Notes: generated by a model from the sequence alone, not told the origin. A stretch of DNA of 64,000 nucleotides from G963676795 sp963677215 (GCA_963677215.1 OY781919.1:4092001-4156000); one strand, 5' to 3'; positions 26,801 through 34,278 are shown, numbered from the stretch's first letter. A program made the numbers and translations.

Positions 26801-27452
26801 CCTTGCCGTCACCGAAGATCTGCACCTCGATGTGGCGAGCGACGGCGACATATTTTTCGATGAAGACCCCGCTGTTACTGAAGTTGTTCTGGCTCAGGCG
26901 TTTGACGCTGGCGAACTTTTCTTCCAGCTCGCCAGCGGAGTGACAGAGCTGCAGGCCGATCCCGCCACCGCCGGCGGTGCTCTTGAGCATCACCGGGTAG
27001 CCGATCCTTTCGGCCGCGGCTAGCGCCTCTGCCAGGTCGTCGATCAGGTCGGTGCCCGGCAGCAGCGGAACAGCGCTCTGCTGCGCCAGTTCCCGGGCGG
27101 TATGCTTGAGGCCGAAACGGCGGATCTGCTCGGCATCAGGGCCGATAAAGACCGCCCCGGCCTGTTCGAGGGCACTGGCTAAGGCGGTGTTCTCGCTCAA
27201 AAAACCGTAGCCGGGGTGAACGGCGTCAACCTGGTGTTCGCGGCAGATCTCGACGATCTTGGCGCTGTTCAGATAACTCTCGGCAGCTGGCGCCGGCCCG
27301 ACGCAGTAGGCCTCGTCGGCAAGTTGGACATGGGCGGCGTGGCGGTCAGCGTCGGAATAGATGGCGACAGAAGCGATCCCCATCTTCTTGAGCGTACGTA
27401 TAATGCGGCAAGCGATCTCGCCGCGATTGGCAATCAGAACCTTGTTGAACAT
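23856..27452 (-). CDS. Urea carboxylase-family enzyme, probable guanidine carboxylase
   Basis: A 1198-residue biotin-dependent carboxylase. Residues about 1-450 are biotin carboxylase (start F-N-K-V-L-I-A-N-R-G-E-I-A, ATP-binding T-A-G-G-G-G-I-G near 163, L-E-V-N-T-R-L-Q-V-E-H near 290). Residues about 460-790 and 800-1010 are the KipA- and KipI-like carboxyltransferase halves (Q-D-Y-P-G-R-L-G-Y-W near 468). The C-terminal biotinyl domain has E-S-M-K-M-E near residue 1162. Enzymes under guanidine-I riboswitches with two DUF1989 partners prefer guanidine over urea, so guanidine is the likely substrate. Urea use cannot be excluded. Confidence 0.93.
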   Translation of the reverse strand: MFNKVLIANRGEIACRIIRTLKKMGIASVAIYSDADRHAAHVQLADEAYCVGPAPAAESYLNSAKIVEICREHQVDAVHPGYGFLSENTALASALEQAGAVFIGPDAEQIRRFGLKHTARELAQQSAVPLLPGTDLIDDLAEALAAAERIGYPVMLKSTAGGGGIGLQLCHSAGELEEKFASVKRLSQNNFSNSGVFIEKYVAVARHIEVQIFGDGKGQVVALGERDCSLQRRNQKVVEETPAPGLSDLQRQQLAGYAVELAKAVNYASAGTVEFIYDTASGEVYFLEVNTRLQVEHGVTEEVFGVDLVEWMILQAAGELPDLSSVKLQSAGAAIEVRIYAEDPGKDFQPSSGTLTHVAFPDSCRVDGWVATGSEISPFYDPLLAKLIVKGRDRGEAVAKLQQALKKSAIYGIETNLAYLAQISETELFGKGEVYTKVLDQLAYRAQTVDVVLPGAQSSLQDYPGRLGYWNIGVPPSGPMDHYSFRLLNRIVGNPEGACALELTLTGPVLVFNCETVIALGGAPMRALLDSEPLRPWQPVRVMPGQTLELAEIEGAGQRSYLAVRNGFDAPDYLGSKSTFSLGRFGGHGTAVLKAGDVLRIATSGATGPVIEEVAAELLPELTRNWTLKVFYGPHGAPDFFTPEDIETFFATDYEVHFNSARTGVRLIGPKPKWAREDGGEAGLHPSNIHDNAYAIGTVDFTGDMPIILGPDGPSLGGFVCPVTIIQADLWKIGQLKPGDKVSFVQVSEEDATVLRREQDRALEKLKPTAPLVMSKLTGLSSPILRQGAVGDIATCYRRCGDDYLLIEFGEAQLDLNLRFRVHTLQQWIEANRIAGIIDLTPGIRSLQIHYDSRLLPCAKLLDILKTAELELPAIDEIVVPSRTVYLPLSWDDEQTRLAIRKYQELVYPEAPWCPSNIEFIRRINGLKDEQAVKDVVFNADYMVLGLGDVYLGAPVATPVDPRQRLVTTKYNPARTWTPENAVGIGGAYLCVYGMEGPGGYQFVGRTIQMWNRFRSTECFPQGKPWLLQFFDRIRFFPVSAEELLDARDRFPQGDYPLRIEQEEFSLKDYNQFLVDNKESIAAFKQQQQSSFEAERQRWKELGLSEVMAEPDLAPQEAEPVTIPAGCFAAPALVPGNVWQIKVQAGDRIEAGQVLLVVESMKMELEIKAHKGGIVRELLCQSGQALQAGQSVAILEEV

Positions 27453-27463
27453 CTACTCCCCCT

Positions 27464-28114
27464 TTACGCGGCTGCCGCATCCCAGACCAGGATTTCCACC
27501 GGGGTCGGGTTGTAGGCGTTGCAGGGGTTGTTCAGCTGCGGGCAGTTAGAGACCAGGATGATGATATCCATCTGCGCCTGCAGTTCGACATACTTGCCGG
27601 CATCGCTGATGCCGTCTTCGAAGGTCAACCCCCCATCAGGGGTGACCGGTACGTTCATGAAGAAGTTGATGTTCTCCGGGATGTCGCGCTTGTCCATGCC
27701 ATACTGAGGGTTTTCGGCCACCGCCAGCAGCCAGCTGTCGCGGCAGGCGTGCATGCACTTCTTCTCCAAGGCGTAGCGCACCGTGTTCGATTCGGTGGCG
27801 CAGGCCCCGCCCAGGGTGTCGTGACGGCCGCAGGTATCGGCGACGAGCTCAAGCATCGGGTTGTTGTCGTTGGACATCAGCATGGTTCCGGCGGTCAAAT
27901 AGATGTTGCCCTGTTCACGGATGGTGTTGAAGGCGCTGTACCGCTCGCTGACATCGTTGGCGTTGTAAAAGATCGTATCGCCAGCCTGATTCCCTTCCAT
28001 ATCGAGAATCCGCACCACCTGCCCCTTCTTGACGACCTCCATCAGGTAATCGCCAGCCGGAACAACCTTGCGCCAGAGGGCTTTATCCTCAAGGTAATTG
28101 CTCTCTTTGATCAT
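27464..28114 (-). CDS. DUF1989 urea/guanidine carboxylase-associated protein 2
   Basis: A 216-residue DUF1989 protein of the UAAP2 group. Visible family features include L-D-M-E-G-N-Q-A-G-D-T near residue 37, L-V-A-D-T-C-G-R-H-D near 90, and N-I-N-F-F-M-N-V near 148. With its paralogue (28124-28846) it would form carboxyguanidine deiminase, which converts carboxyguanidine to allophanate and ammonia; this follows from published work on CgdAB-type pairs and from context. The Cys and His of T-C-G-R-H are candidate metal or catalytic residues. It lies 11 bases upstream of the carboxylase gene. Confidence 0.9.
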   Translation of the reverse strand: MIKESNYLEDKALWRKVVPAGDYLMEVVKKGQVVRILDMEGNQAGDTIFYNANDVSERYSAFNTIREQGNIYLTAGTMLMSNDNNPMLELVADTCGRHDTLGGACATESNTVRYALEKKCMHACRDSWLLAVAENPQYGMDKRDIPENINFFMNVPVTPDGGLTFEDGISDAGKYVELQAQMDIIILVSNCPQLNNPCNAYNPTPVEILVWDAAAA

Positions 28115-28123
28115 GATCCCCTC

Positions 28124-28846
28124 CTACAGGCCGAGATGGTAAAGACGGTTGTTTTCGAAACCACGACCGTTCTCCGGGCGCGAATTGCGGCACAGATCAT
28201 CCTCAGCGACCGGGGCCGCCTTGCTGATCTGGTAGGTCACCGGCTTCTTCGGATATTCTGCTGCCGGATTGAGAGGATGCGGACAGCTGTGCATCAGCAC
28301 CAGGGTATCCATTTCAAAACGCAGATCGACGTAGGAACCGGGCATGCTGTGATCAACGGCGTAGCTCATGTCACCGTTAGCATCGACGCTGACCTTGCTG
28401 AACCAGTTGACGTTGCCGACCAGATCCCGCTTGCCGAGACCGTACTTGGTCAGTTCGATCAGGAAGCTGTCGTGGCCGTTCAGGGTCCAGTCGTTGCGAC
28501 AGTCCTGGTAGCTTTGGTAGCCCCATTTCCTGGCGACCATCTTTTTATCGGTATCGCCGCAGACGGTGTCATGCCAACCGAGAGAGTCGGCGGTAATCGA
28601 GCAGAAGATCCGCCCCATCTCGGAATAGAGACAGTTACCGGCGGTCAGCTTGAAGGTGTGCTGGCATTTGAGGGTATCTGGTGCGTTGTAGCGTTCGAGC
28701 AGGTTGAGAGGATTGAAGAAGAGCATCGCCAGGTTGGCGCCCCCTTCGACATCGATCAGGCGCAGTTGCATGCCACGGCGCATCATCAGCGACCAATGGG
28801 CTCCGCCCGGCAGTGTGTCCTGGTAAAGAATCTCCGTATTGTTCAT
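28124..28846 (-). CDS. DUF1989 urea/guanidine carboxylase-associated protein 1
   Basis: A 240-residue DUF1989 protein of the UAAP1 group, paralogous to its downstream neighbour. Visible are P-G-G-A-H-W-S near residue 13, L-I-D-V-E-G-G-A-N near 30, D-S-L-G-W-H-D-T-V-C-G near 85, and N-V-N-W-F-S-K-V near 145. It is the expected partner subunit in carboxyguanidine deimination. The start at 28846 is chosen because AAGGAG lies 7 bases upstream; a longer reading begins inside hairpin sequence. A hairpin-rich gap of about 130 bases separates it from the ABC ATPase gene. Confidence 0.9.
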   Translation of the reverse strand: MNNTEILYQDTLPGGAHWSLMMRRGMQLRLIDVEGGANLAMLFFNPLNLLERYNAPDTLKCQHTFKLTAGNCLYSEMGRIFCSITADSLGWHDTVCGDTDKKMVARKWGYQSYQDCRNDWTLNGHDSFLIELTKYGLGKRDLVGNVNWFSKVSVDANGDMSYAVDHSMPGSYVDLRFEMDTLVLMHSCPHPLNPAAEYPKKPVTYQISKAAPVAEDDLCRNSRPENGRGFENNRLYHLGL

Positions 28847-28862
28847 CAGGCTTCTCCTTAAC

Positions 28863-28944
28863 GCGCATCCCTTTATGCGCATCCGGGTCGTCCCGGGTTT
28901 GTTCCTCAGCTGACCTGTTGCAGGTCACTACCGGGTCGTCCCGG
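28863..28944 (-). promoter_or_regulatory. Hairpin cluster inside the guanidine operon
   Basis: Four small perfect hairpins lie in the only large gap of the operon. They are GCGCAT/ATGCGC (28863-28868, 28875-28880), CCGGG-TCGT-CCCGG (28883-28896), TGACCTG-TTG-CAGGTCA (28911-28927) and a second identical CCGGG-TCGT-CCCGG (28931-28944). They may stabilise or separate transporter and enzyme mRNA segments. Role is inferred; no T tract follows. Confidence 0.5.
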
Positions 28945-28982
28945 CTGGAAAATCTCGATTTACACTGTTGGCTGGCCTTTTA

Positions 28983-29777
28983 TCAGGCCTGTTTCAGTTG
29001 CTGCAGTTCGACCAGTTCCCGGTAATGCTCATTGGCCCTGGCCTTGAGCGGATCGTTGTCATTGAGCTTCAGGTCGAGGGTGATGGTCGCCCCGTAATAG
29101 GCCAGCTCTTCCTCGCGGGTCCGGTAACGATCGAAGACGATGACCCTGTTGCCGAGGTGGAAGGCTTCACGCAGGTCATGGGTAACCATGAAAACCGTCA
29201 TCCCGGTCTCTCGCCAGAGGCTCAGCATCAGTTTGTGGATATCGGAACGAATCCCCGGATCAAGCGCCCCGAAGGGTTCATCGAGGAGCAGGACCTTCGG
29301 TTTTTTGATCAACGCCTGGGCAATCGCCAGACGCTGCTGCATGCCGCCGGACAGTTCAGCGGGATATTTCCCCCGCGCGGCATCGAGACCGACGGAATCG
29401 AGGTAATGCCGGGCCTCCTCGAGGGCCGCTTTCTTTTTACGGCCGAACAGTTTGCCGAAAAATGGTGCCTGGGCGAACTCAAGGCCGAGGGCGACATTCT
29501 CTTCGACGCTTAAATGAGGAAAAACCGAGTAACGTTGAAAAACCACCCCTCGCTCTTCCGAGGGTTCAGGTGAAATCGGCTGGCCATCGAGGAGGATCTC
29601 CCCTTCCGTCTGCGACTCCTGACTGAGCAACATACGCAGAAAGGTCGACTTGCCACAGCCGGACGGACCGACGATCGACACGAAGGAACCAGATTCAACA
29701 TCCAGGTTGATGTTCTCCAGAACCGGCTGACGGCCGAAATATTTCCAGACCTTGCTGACTTTAACCTCGGACATCAT
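28983..29777 (-). CDS. ABC transporter ATP-binding protein (guanidine operon)
   Basis: A 264-residue ABC ATPase of the nitrate/sulfonate/taurine type. Walker A is G-P-S-G-C-G-K-S-T near residue 38, the signature E-L-S-G-G-M-Q-Q-R near 142, Walker B L-L-L-D-E-P-F-G-A-L-D near 164, and the switch His T-H-D near 199. It energises uptake by the permease at 29774-30598, whose stop overlaps its start in ATGA form. In operons headed by a guanidine-I riboswitch, transporters of this type are thought to import guanidine or a related compound. Substrate is inferred from context. Confidence 0.93.
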   Translation of the reverse strand: MMSEVKVSKVWKYFGRQPVLENINLDVESGSFVSIVGPSGCGKSTFLRMLLSQESQTEGEILLDGQPISPEPSEERGVVFQRYSVFPHLSVEENVALGLEFAQAPFFGKLFGRKKKAALEEARHYLDSVGLDAARGKYPAELSGGMQQRLAIAQALIKKPKVLLLDEPFGALDPGIRSDIHKLMLSLWRETGMTVFMVTHDLREAFHLGNRVIVFDRYRTREEELAYYGATITLDLKLNDNDPLKARANEHYRELVELQQLKQA

Positions 29778-30598
29778 TTCCCCCTTTCCAGAGCAAACCA
29801 GGGGAACAGTCTGCCCTGCACCTTGCGCAGCAGGTAGTCGATGGCAAAGGCGAGGAAAGTGATCCAGGCAACATAGGGGAGAATGGTATCCATGGCCAGG
29901 TAACGGCGCAGCAGGAAAATCCGGTAACCCAGACCACTCTGCGCGGCGATCGCCTCGGCGGCGATGAGAAACAGCCAGGCCGCCCCCAGGGTCAGGCGCA
30001 CGGCATCGATCAGCCGCGGCCAGGTCTGCGGCAGGATCACCCGCAGGGCCAACTGCCAGGAGTTAGCCCCGAGGGTCTGTGCCTTGATCAGCTGCTCACG
30101 CGGGATCTCTTCAACCCGCAGAGCGATGTCGCGAATGATGACCGGAGTAATGCCGATAACGATCAATGCGACCTTGGAGAGCTCGCCAAGACCGAAAACA
30201 ATGAACAGAATCGGCAGCACCGCAAGCGGCGGCAGCATCGAGACCACGGTGACAAACGGCAGCAGGCCGGCCCGGAACAACGGCAGCAGACCGATCAGCA
30301 CCCCGACCACCAGGCCGATGACCGTTGCTGCAACCATCCCGCAGAACAGTCGCCCCAGACTGGCCAGGGTATCAACCCAGAGCAGGATATCACCGCTGCG
30401 CTTATCCGCTTCAAAAGCCATCCGGCTGATTGCATCGGCAAAGGAGTGCAGCCCCGGCAACAGCTTGTCGCTGGGATTTTCCGCCAAACGGATCTCCGAA
30501 CCGACCACATAAGCGAGCAGAACGATGGCGAACGGCAGCAGCGTCAGCAGCAGGGTTAGATGGCGGTCAGGCCTGCGATTTATCATGCGTAACTTCAT
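29774..30598 (-). CDS. ABC transporter permease (guanidine operon)
   Basis: A 274-residue permease with about six membrane spans and the EAA loop region (I-P-R-E-Q-L-I-K-A-Q-T-L-G-A-N, about residues 165-180) that docks the ATPase. It belongs to the SsuC/TauC type. The start is set at ATG 30598; a TTG three codons earlier and an ATG four codons later are possible, and no strong ribosome site is visible for any. It overlaps the ATPase gene start and follows the binding-protein gene by about 40 bases. Confidence 0.9.
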   Translation of the reverse strand: MKLRMINRRPDRHLTLLLTLLPFAIVLLAYVVGSEIRLAENPSDKLLPGLHSFADAISRMAFEADKRSGDILLWVDTLASLGRLFCGMVAATVIGLVVGVLIGLLPLFRAGLLPFVTVVSMLPPLAVLPILFIVFGLGELSKVALIVIGITPVIIRDIALRVEEIPREQLIKAQTLGANSWQLALRVILPQTWPRLIDAVRLTLGAAWLFLIAAEAIAAQSGLGYRIFLLRRYLAMDTILPYVAWITFLAFAIDYLLRKVQGRLFPWFALERGK

Positions 30599-30637
30599 GA
30601 CAATCAACTTTCTTCAGAATGAACGAAGTCAGTCTGC

Positions 30638-31705
30638 TTAGAGTTTGCCTTCGGCAGCGAGAGCCATGTAGCTGTTGTCAAAACGGAAGGTGACATTGCC
30701 CTTGTCACCCAGGATGCTGCCATCCGGGAAGGAGATCCCGACAACATCAGGGCTTGGCGCACCGTCGCCGAGCAGGCCATGTTCGAAAAGAAAGACACGG
30801 ACGATGTCCATGGTTTGCGGCAGCCCTGCACTTCCGGCGAAGGCAACAGCTTCAGCTGGCTGATAATACATTCTGGTTGCGGCCAGCTGCATATCATAGC
30901 CGGCCAGATCGGTACCCGAGGCCTTGCCCATTTCTGCACGAGCGGCTTTGCCAGCATCGTCCTGTTTGCTCATCAGCGCCATCATTTCATACCAGGCACC
31001 GGTCAGAGCCTTGGCAAAGGCCGGGTTATCATTGATAACCTTGGTATTGGCAACGGTCAGGTCGATGATTTCGCCTGGGATCTGGCTGGAATCGAAAACC
31101 TTGTGGGCGTTCGGCATCTGCATGATCTCGGCAACCAGCGGATTCCAGGTGACAACAGTATTGACATCAGGGGTGGAGAAAGCGGCAATCATGTCGGCAT
31201 CGGAGGTGTTGATAACCTTGATGTCGCGCTCACGCAGGTCGATGGAATCGAGGGCCCGGGCGAGCAGGTAATGGGAAACGGAAAGTTCAACCAGGTTGAC
31301 CGGCTGTCCTTTAATATCGGCGAGTTTGTCGGTCCCCTTCATGATAACTGCGTCGTTACCGTTGGAGAAATCGCCGATCAGCAGTGCGGTGGTATCGATA
31401 CCGCCAACACAGGGGATCGCCAGAGCGTCCATATTGGTAACGGTAACAGCGTCGAAGGCACCGGCAGTGTACTGATTGACCGATTCGATGTAATCGTTGA
31501 ACTGGACGACTTCAATCTCGATGCCGTACTTATCGGCCCACTTCTTGACAATGCCTTGGGCATCAGCTTCGCCCCAGGGCATCCAGCCGACATAGATTGA
31601 CCAGGCCAGTTTGAAATGCTTGCGCTCTTGCGCAAATGCGGAAGAAGAAAAGGACGCGGTGACCAGTACCGCCAGGATGAGAATTGCAAGGATACGCTTT
31701 GTCAT
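30638..31705 (-). CDS. ABC transporter substrate-binding protein (guanidine operon)
   Basis: A 355-residue periplasmic binding protein with a Sec signal peptide (about residues 1-25, ending S-A-F-A-Q). The mature start contains W-S-I-Y-V-G-W-M-P-W, an aromatic-rich segment suited to cation binding. The fold is of the SsuA/TauA/NMT1 group. GGAGG lies 8 bases before ATG 31705. It is the first gene behind the guanidine-I riboswitch. The Trp- and Asp-rich pocket is consistent with guanidinium, but the ligand is inferred from the riboswitch and the enzymes downstream. Confidence 0.92.
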   Translation of the reverse strand: MTKRILAILILAVLVTASFSSSAFAQERKHFKLAWSIYVGWMPWGEADAQGIVKKWADKYGIEIEVVQFNDYIESVNQYTAGAFDAVTVTNMDALAIPCVGGIDTTALLIGDFSNGNDAVIMKGTDKLADIKGQPVNLVELSVSHYLLARALDSIDLRERDIKVINTSDADMIAAFSTPDVNTVVTWNPLVAEIMQMPNAHKVFDSSQIPGEIIDLTVANTKVINDNPAFAKALTGAWYEMMALMSKQDDAGKAARAEMGKASGTDLAGYDMQLAATRMYYQPAEAVAFAGSAGLPQTMDIVRVFLFEHGLLGDGAPSPDVVGISFPDGSILGDKGNVTFRFDNSYMALAAEGKL

Positions 31706-31733
31706 GGGTCAGACCTCCATAAAAATAGGTTTA

Positions 31734-31781
31734 GAGGGCTGACGGAGACTACTTAGGTTTTGGCCAATGTTGCCAACCCTC
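31734..31781 (-). promoter_or_regulatory. Possible riboswitch expression platform hairpin
   Basis: On the minus strand, GAGGGTTG (31774-31781) can pair with CAGCCCTC (31734-31741, one G-U pair), followed by TAAACCTATTTTT. A downstream TCTCC (31745-31749 region) could also compete for the 3' GGGAGA of the aptamer. This may be a terminator or a translational switch, but the loop is long and the T tract lies some bases away. Confidence 0.35.
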
Positions 31782-31785
31782 AAGA

Positions 31786-31887
31786 ATCTCCCGGGCTTTT
31801 ATCCCGCCGTGTACCCGACCGCTGTTCACCGATCGGACTGCAGCTCTCGGACCAGACACCTGTTTAAAGGCCGGAACCCTAGCCGCA
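31786..31887 (-). ncRNA. Guanidine-I (ykkC) riboswitch
   Basis: Read on the minus strand, this stretch holds the conserved blocks of the ykkC class in the right order: GCGGCTAGGGTTCCG (31887 leftwards), then CTGGTCCGAGAG, then ACACGGCGGGATAAAAGCCC followed by GGGAGA. These are the nucleotides that build the guanidinium-binding pocket in the known aptamer. It precedes a full guanidine transport and degradation operon, which is the expected ON-type regulon. The aptamer begins about 8 bases after the likely transcription start. Confidence 0.97.
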
Positions 31888-31902
31888 TTACTCAGTTGCC
31901 AG

Positions 31903-31908
31903 ACTATA
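31903..31908 (-). promoter_or_regulatory. Candidate -10 element of the guanidine operon
   Basis: TATAGT on the minus strand, five of six matches to TATAAT, lies about 16 bases upstream of the aptamer. No convincing -35 box is seen at the standard spacing, so this is a partial promoter call. Confidence 0.4.
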
Positions 31909-32414
31909 GAGCAGCAACCATGCCAAAAATGAAAACGCCCCAGCCAAGCCCTAACTCGGCATTCCCAAGCATGGACCGGACCCACAGCATGCTTAGCTTT
32001 TAGGCAAAAAAAGACAGGCTGCACAGAAAATAGTCGACAGGCCGTCGGATTCGCCATGCGCTCAAAACTTTCAATTTATGTTGTCTCGGCATCAACCCCC
32101 GTTCAAGATTAAAATATTCCCCCCAGATCCTGGATCGGTTCATTTCTTGCTCATATAGAATAACAAAGAAATTTATCGTCTGGGGGTTGCAGGCAATGCC
32201 AAAGCTGCTGTAGCCTGTGTTCACAGATTACCCGGACAATGTCCCACAGCAACCGGATCGCCTGTATGTTCTGAGCAATGCAGAAAGCTTCTGGATCACG
32301 TCAGAAAGCTGCTCTTTTCCTCGGCAAGGGCTGCCGATTTCCTTAACCGGAACATCCTCAACATCAAACATTGGTCGTCTATATCGACCACAAACCTGAC
32401 AGGAGGTGTCTACC
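31909..32414. other. Stretch without a supported gene
   Basis: About 500 bases upstream of the guanidine riboswitch. It holds a 7-bp inverted repeat (AAGCATG at 31967-31973 with CATGCTT at 31988-31994) and several short open frames on both strands without ribosome sites. One plus-strand frame is open from 32159 to 32596 without a standard start codon. I see nothing else. Confidence 0.5.
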
Positions 32415-32615
32415 ATGAAATCAGGCCCACAGACAAAAAGCTCATCTACTTTTGTTCCAGCTGTCAAAACAGTCGCGACGATCACACCGGACGGGATAAC
32501 TACCTGCATCAAAATAAAGCCACGCCACAAGACGGCGGCAACCCGGACGACCATGAGCAATGTCATTACCGTGGTCCGCAAAAGCGCCCGGAATAAAATG
32601 ACGATCAGGACCTGA
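32415..32615 (+). CDS. Small basic protein, candidate gene
   Basis: A 66-residue frame starting at ATG 32415 behind a near-perfect ribosome site, AGGAGGTG, 6 bases upstream. The product is rich in Lys, Arg, Thr and Val, has one Cys and no membrane span or signal peptide. It ends at TGA 32613-32615, and a strong hairpin follows 15 bases later. No family is recognised. Two other frames over the same DNA are also open (plus 32159-32596, minus 32228-32581), so the coding strand is not certain. The ribosome site and terminator favour the frame given here. Confidence 0.42.
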   Translation: MKSGPQTKSSSTFVPAVKTVATITPDGITTCIKIKPRHKTAATRTTMSNVITVVRKSARNKMTIRT

Positions 32616-32630
32616 TTTTCTGTTTGTGCG

Positions 32631-32659
32631 AGCCCCCTTTCAGACCAATGAAGGGGGCT
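32631..32659. terminator. Bidirectional terminator-like hairpin
   Basis: AGCCCCCTT(T)CA at 32631-32642 pairs with TGAAGGGGGCT at 32649-32659, with one bulged T and a 6-base loop. On the plus strand it ends in TTGGAATATTTTT. It overlaps the stop codon of the minus-strand YjdF-like gene, so it may serve both units. Confidence 0.6.
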
Positions 32660-33263
32660 TGGAATATTTTTCCAGCAAACAATCCTGATAGTGCGTCAAT
32701 AGAACCATCGCCAAGCAGGCTCCGATCAGAGCCATCAGCATATCTGCCTGAGCATCCCATTCGTAGCCTTGCGTGCCAAGAAATGCCTCTGCTGAGGCCC
32801 CCTGAAGAACAGCAACCCACCACTCGATAAATTCATAAAAGGCGCTGAGCGCCAGACAGATCGAAACGACGATAAACCCGAGCATCTTGCCCGGCTGAAG
32901 GAGAGTTGTCCGCAGCAGGACCTCCCGAACGATCAGGGCCGGAACAAAGCCTTGCGCGAAATGGCCGATTTTGTCGTAGTTGTTTCGCTCGAAGCCGAAC
33001 CAATCCTGCATCCAGTAGCCGAGGGGGACCTCTGCATAGGTATAGACACTGCCGACCGCGAGAATGATGAAATGAACAACAATCAGCCCGTAGACCAGGG
33101 TGGTAAACTGATACTTCCGCCAGGTAAAAATCAGAACCGGCAGTCCGATCAGAATCGGGAAGACTTCAAGCAGCCAGGTCAACTTATCCTGGGCAGCAAC
33201 CAGCGAAACGAGCAGGATCAGGAGCGAAACAACAATGAAGAGAGCAAACCAACGGATCTTCAA
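32640..33263 (-). CDS. YjdF-like inner membrane protein (DUF2238)
   Basis: A 207-residue membrane protein with about six spans. Family features of the DUF2238/YjdF group are visible: F-E-R-N-N-Y-D-K-I-G-H-F-A-Q-G-F near residue 92, and L-S-A-F-Y-E-F-I-E-W-W near 140, then W-D-A-Q-A-D-M-L-M near 172. I set the start at TTG 33263 because GGGGAGG lies 5 bases upstream and the first span begins directly after it; the longer reading also begins with TTG and has no ribosome site. Function of the family is unknown. It is divergent from the MscS channel gene. Confidence 0.85.
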   Translation of the reverse strand: MKIRWFALFIVVSLLILLVSLVAAQDKLTWLLEVFPILIGLPVLIFTWRKYQFTTLVYGLIVVHFIILAVGSVYTYAEVPLGYWMQDWFGFERNNYDKIGHFAQGFVPALIVREVLLRTTLLQPGKMLGFIVVSICLALSAFYEFIEWWVAVLQGASAEAFLGTQGYEWDAQADMLMALIGACLAMVLLTHYQDCLLEKYSKPPSLV

Positions 33264-33423
33264 TACATCCTCCCCAAGCTCGTCAGCGAGACGTATCAAG
33301 GTTGCGGGGCCAAAACCGATAAAGATCCTATGACTTTATCAGCTATTCGGGATAGTATGAACCAGATTGTGATCATATTTTGCCTGAGATATCGCCCCCA
33401 CCTTTAACCCAAGAGGCCCGAAT

Positions 33424-34278
33424 ATGAATCCGGAAAACATCCCCCTCACTGAAGAGATCCAGATGATTCAGAAGATCCTGGATATCATTGTCGAATTTAT
33501 CATCAAATACAGTTTCCAGATCGTCGGCGCGCTGATCATCCTGATCATCGGCCTCAAGTTGTCAGGCTGGCTGTCGCGCCTGGTGCTGCGGATCTGTGAA
33601 AAACGCAATATCGACGTCACCCTGACCAGGTTCCTGGCCAGCAGCGTCAAGCTGCTGGTGATGATCTTTGTCGTCATCATCGCCATCGCCAAGTTCGGGA
33701 TTTCGATAGCTCCCTTCATCGCCGCTATCGGTGCCCTTGCCTTCGGCAGCAGCTTCGCCATTGCCGGTCCGCTCTCCAACTACGGTGCCGGGCTGACCCT
33801 GATCATGACCCGTCCCTTCGTGGTCGGCAATACCATCAAGGTTCAGGGGGTCAGCGGCATCGTCGATGAAATTCGCCTGGCAGTAACCCTGCTGACAACA
33901 GAAGACGGTGAACAGATCATCATTCCCAACAAGCATATCGTTGGAGAAATCCTGATCAATTCCTTTGAAAACCGGATCATCGAAACCAACATAGGCATCT
34001 CTTATAAAGACGACCCGGAGCGAGCCATTGAAGTCATCCAGAAGGTGCTGTCGAGCTTTGAGGAGATCAGCCAGGAAAAGGCACCTCAGGTGGGCATTGA
34101 AGCCTTTGCCGATTCGGCGATCAACATCGGTCTGCGCTTCTGGGTTCCAACGGAAAAATATTTCAATTCGCTCTATAAAGTGAACCTGGCAATACATAAG
34201 GCTCTTATGGAGGCAGATATCACTATTCCGTACCCACAGCGTGACATTCACCTCCATCAGTCAATTTCCGAACATTGA
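33424..34278 (+). CDS. Small-conductance mechanosensitive channel, MscS family
   Basis: A 284-residue MscS-type channel. Three membrane spans are seen (about residues 20-45, 62-82, 90-115). The pore helix carries small residues and Gly as in A-L-A-F-G-S-S-F-A-I-A-G-P-L-S-N-Y near 103-119, and the beta domain has the I-I-I-P-N-K-H-I block near 159-166. The C-terminal domain is soluble. It opens under hypo-osmotic tension to release solutes. AGAGG precedes ATG 33424. A long hairpin follows the gene. Confidence 0.93.
   Translation: MNPENIPLTEEIQMIQKILDIIVEFIIKYSFQIVGALIILIIGLKLSGWLSRLVLRICEKRNIDVTLTRFLASSVKLLVMIFVVIIAIAKFGISIAPFIAAIGALAFGSSFAIAGPLSNYGAGLTLIMTRPFVVGNTIKVQGVSGIVDEIRLAVTLLTTEDGEQIIIPNKHIVGEILINSFENRIIETNIGISYKDDPERAIEVIQKVLSSFEEISQEKAPQVGIEAFADSAINIGLRFWVPTEKYFNSLYKVNLAIHKALMEADITIPYPQRDIHLHQSISEH

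Noticed and set aside
31749..32057. Minus-strand open frame of 102 codons covering the guanidine riboswitch.
   Set aside because: It runs through the conserved aptamer, whose RNA sequence explains the conservation; no ribosome site.
32228..32581. Minus-strand open frame of 117 codons upstream of the YjdF-like gene region.
   Set aside because: It has several Cys residues but no recognised family and no clear ribosome site; the plus-strand frame at 32415 has stronger signals.
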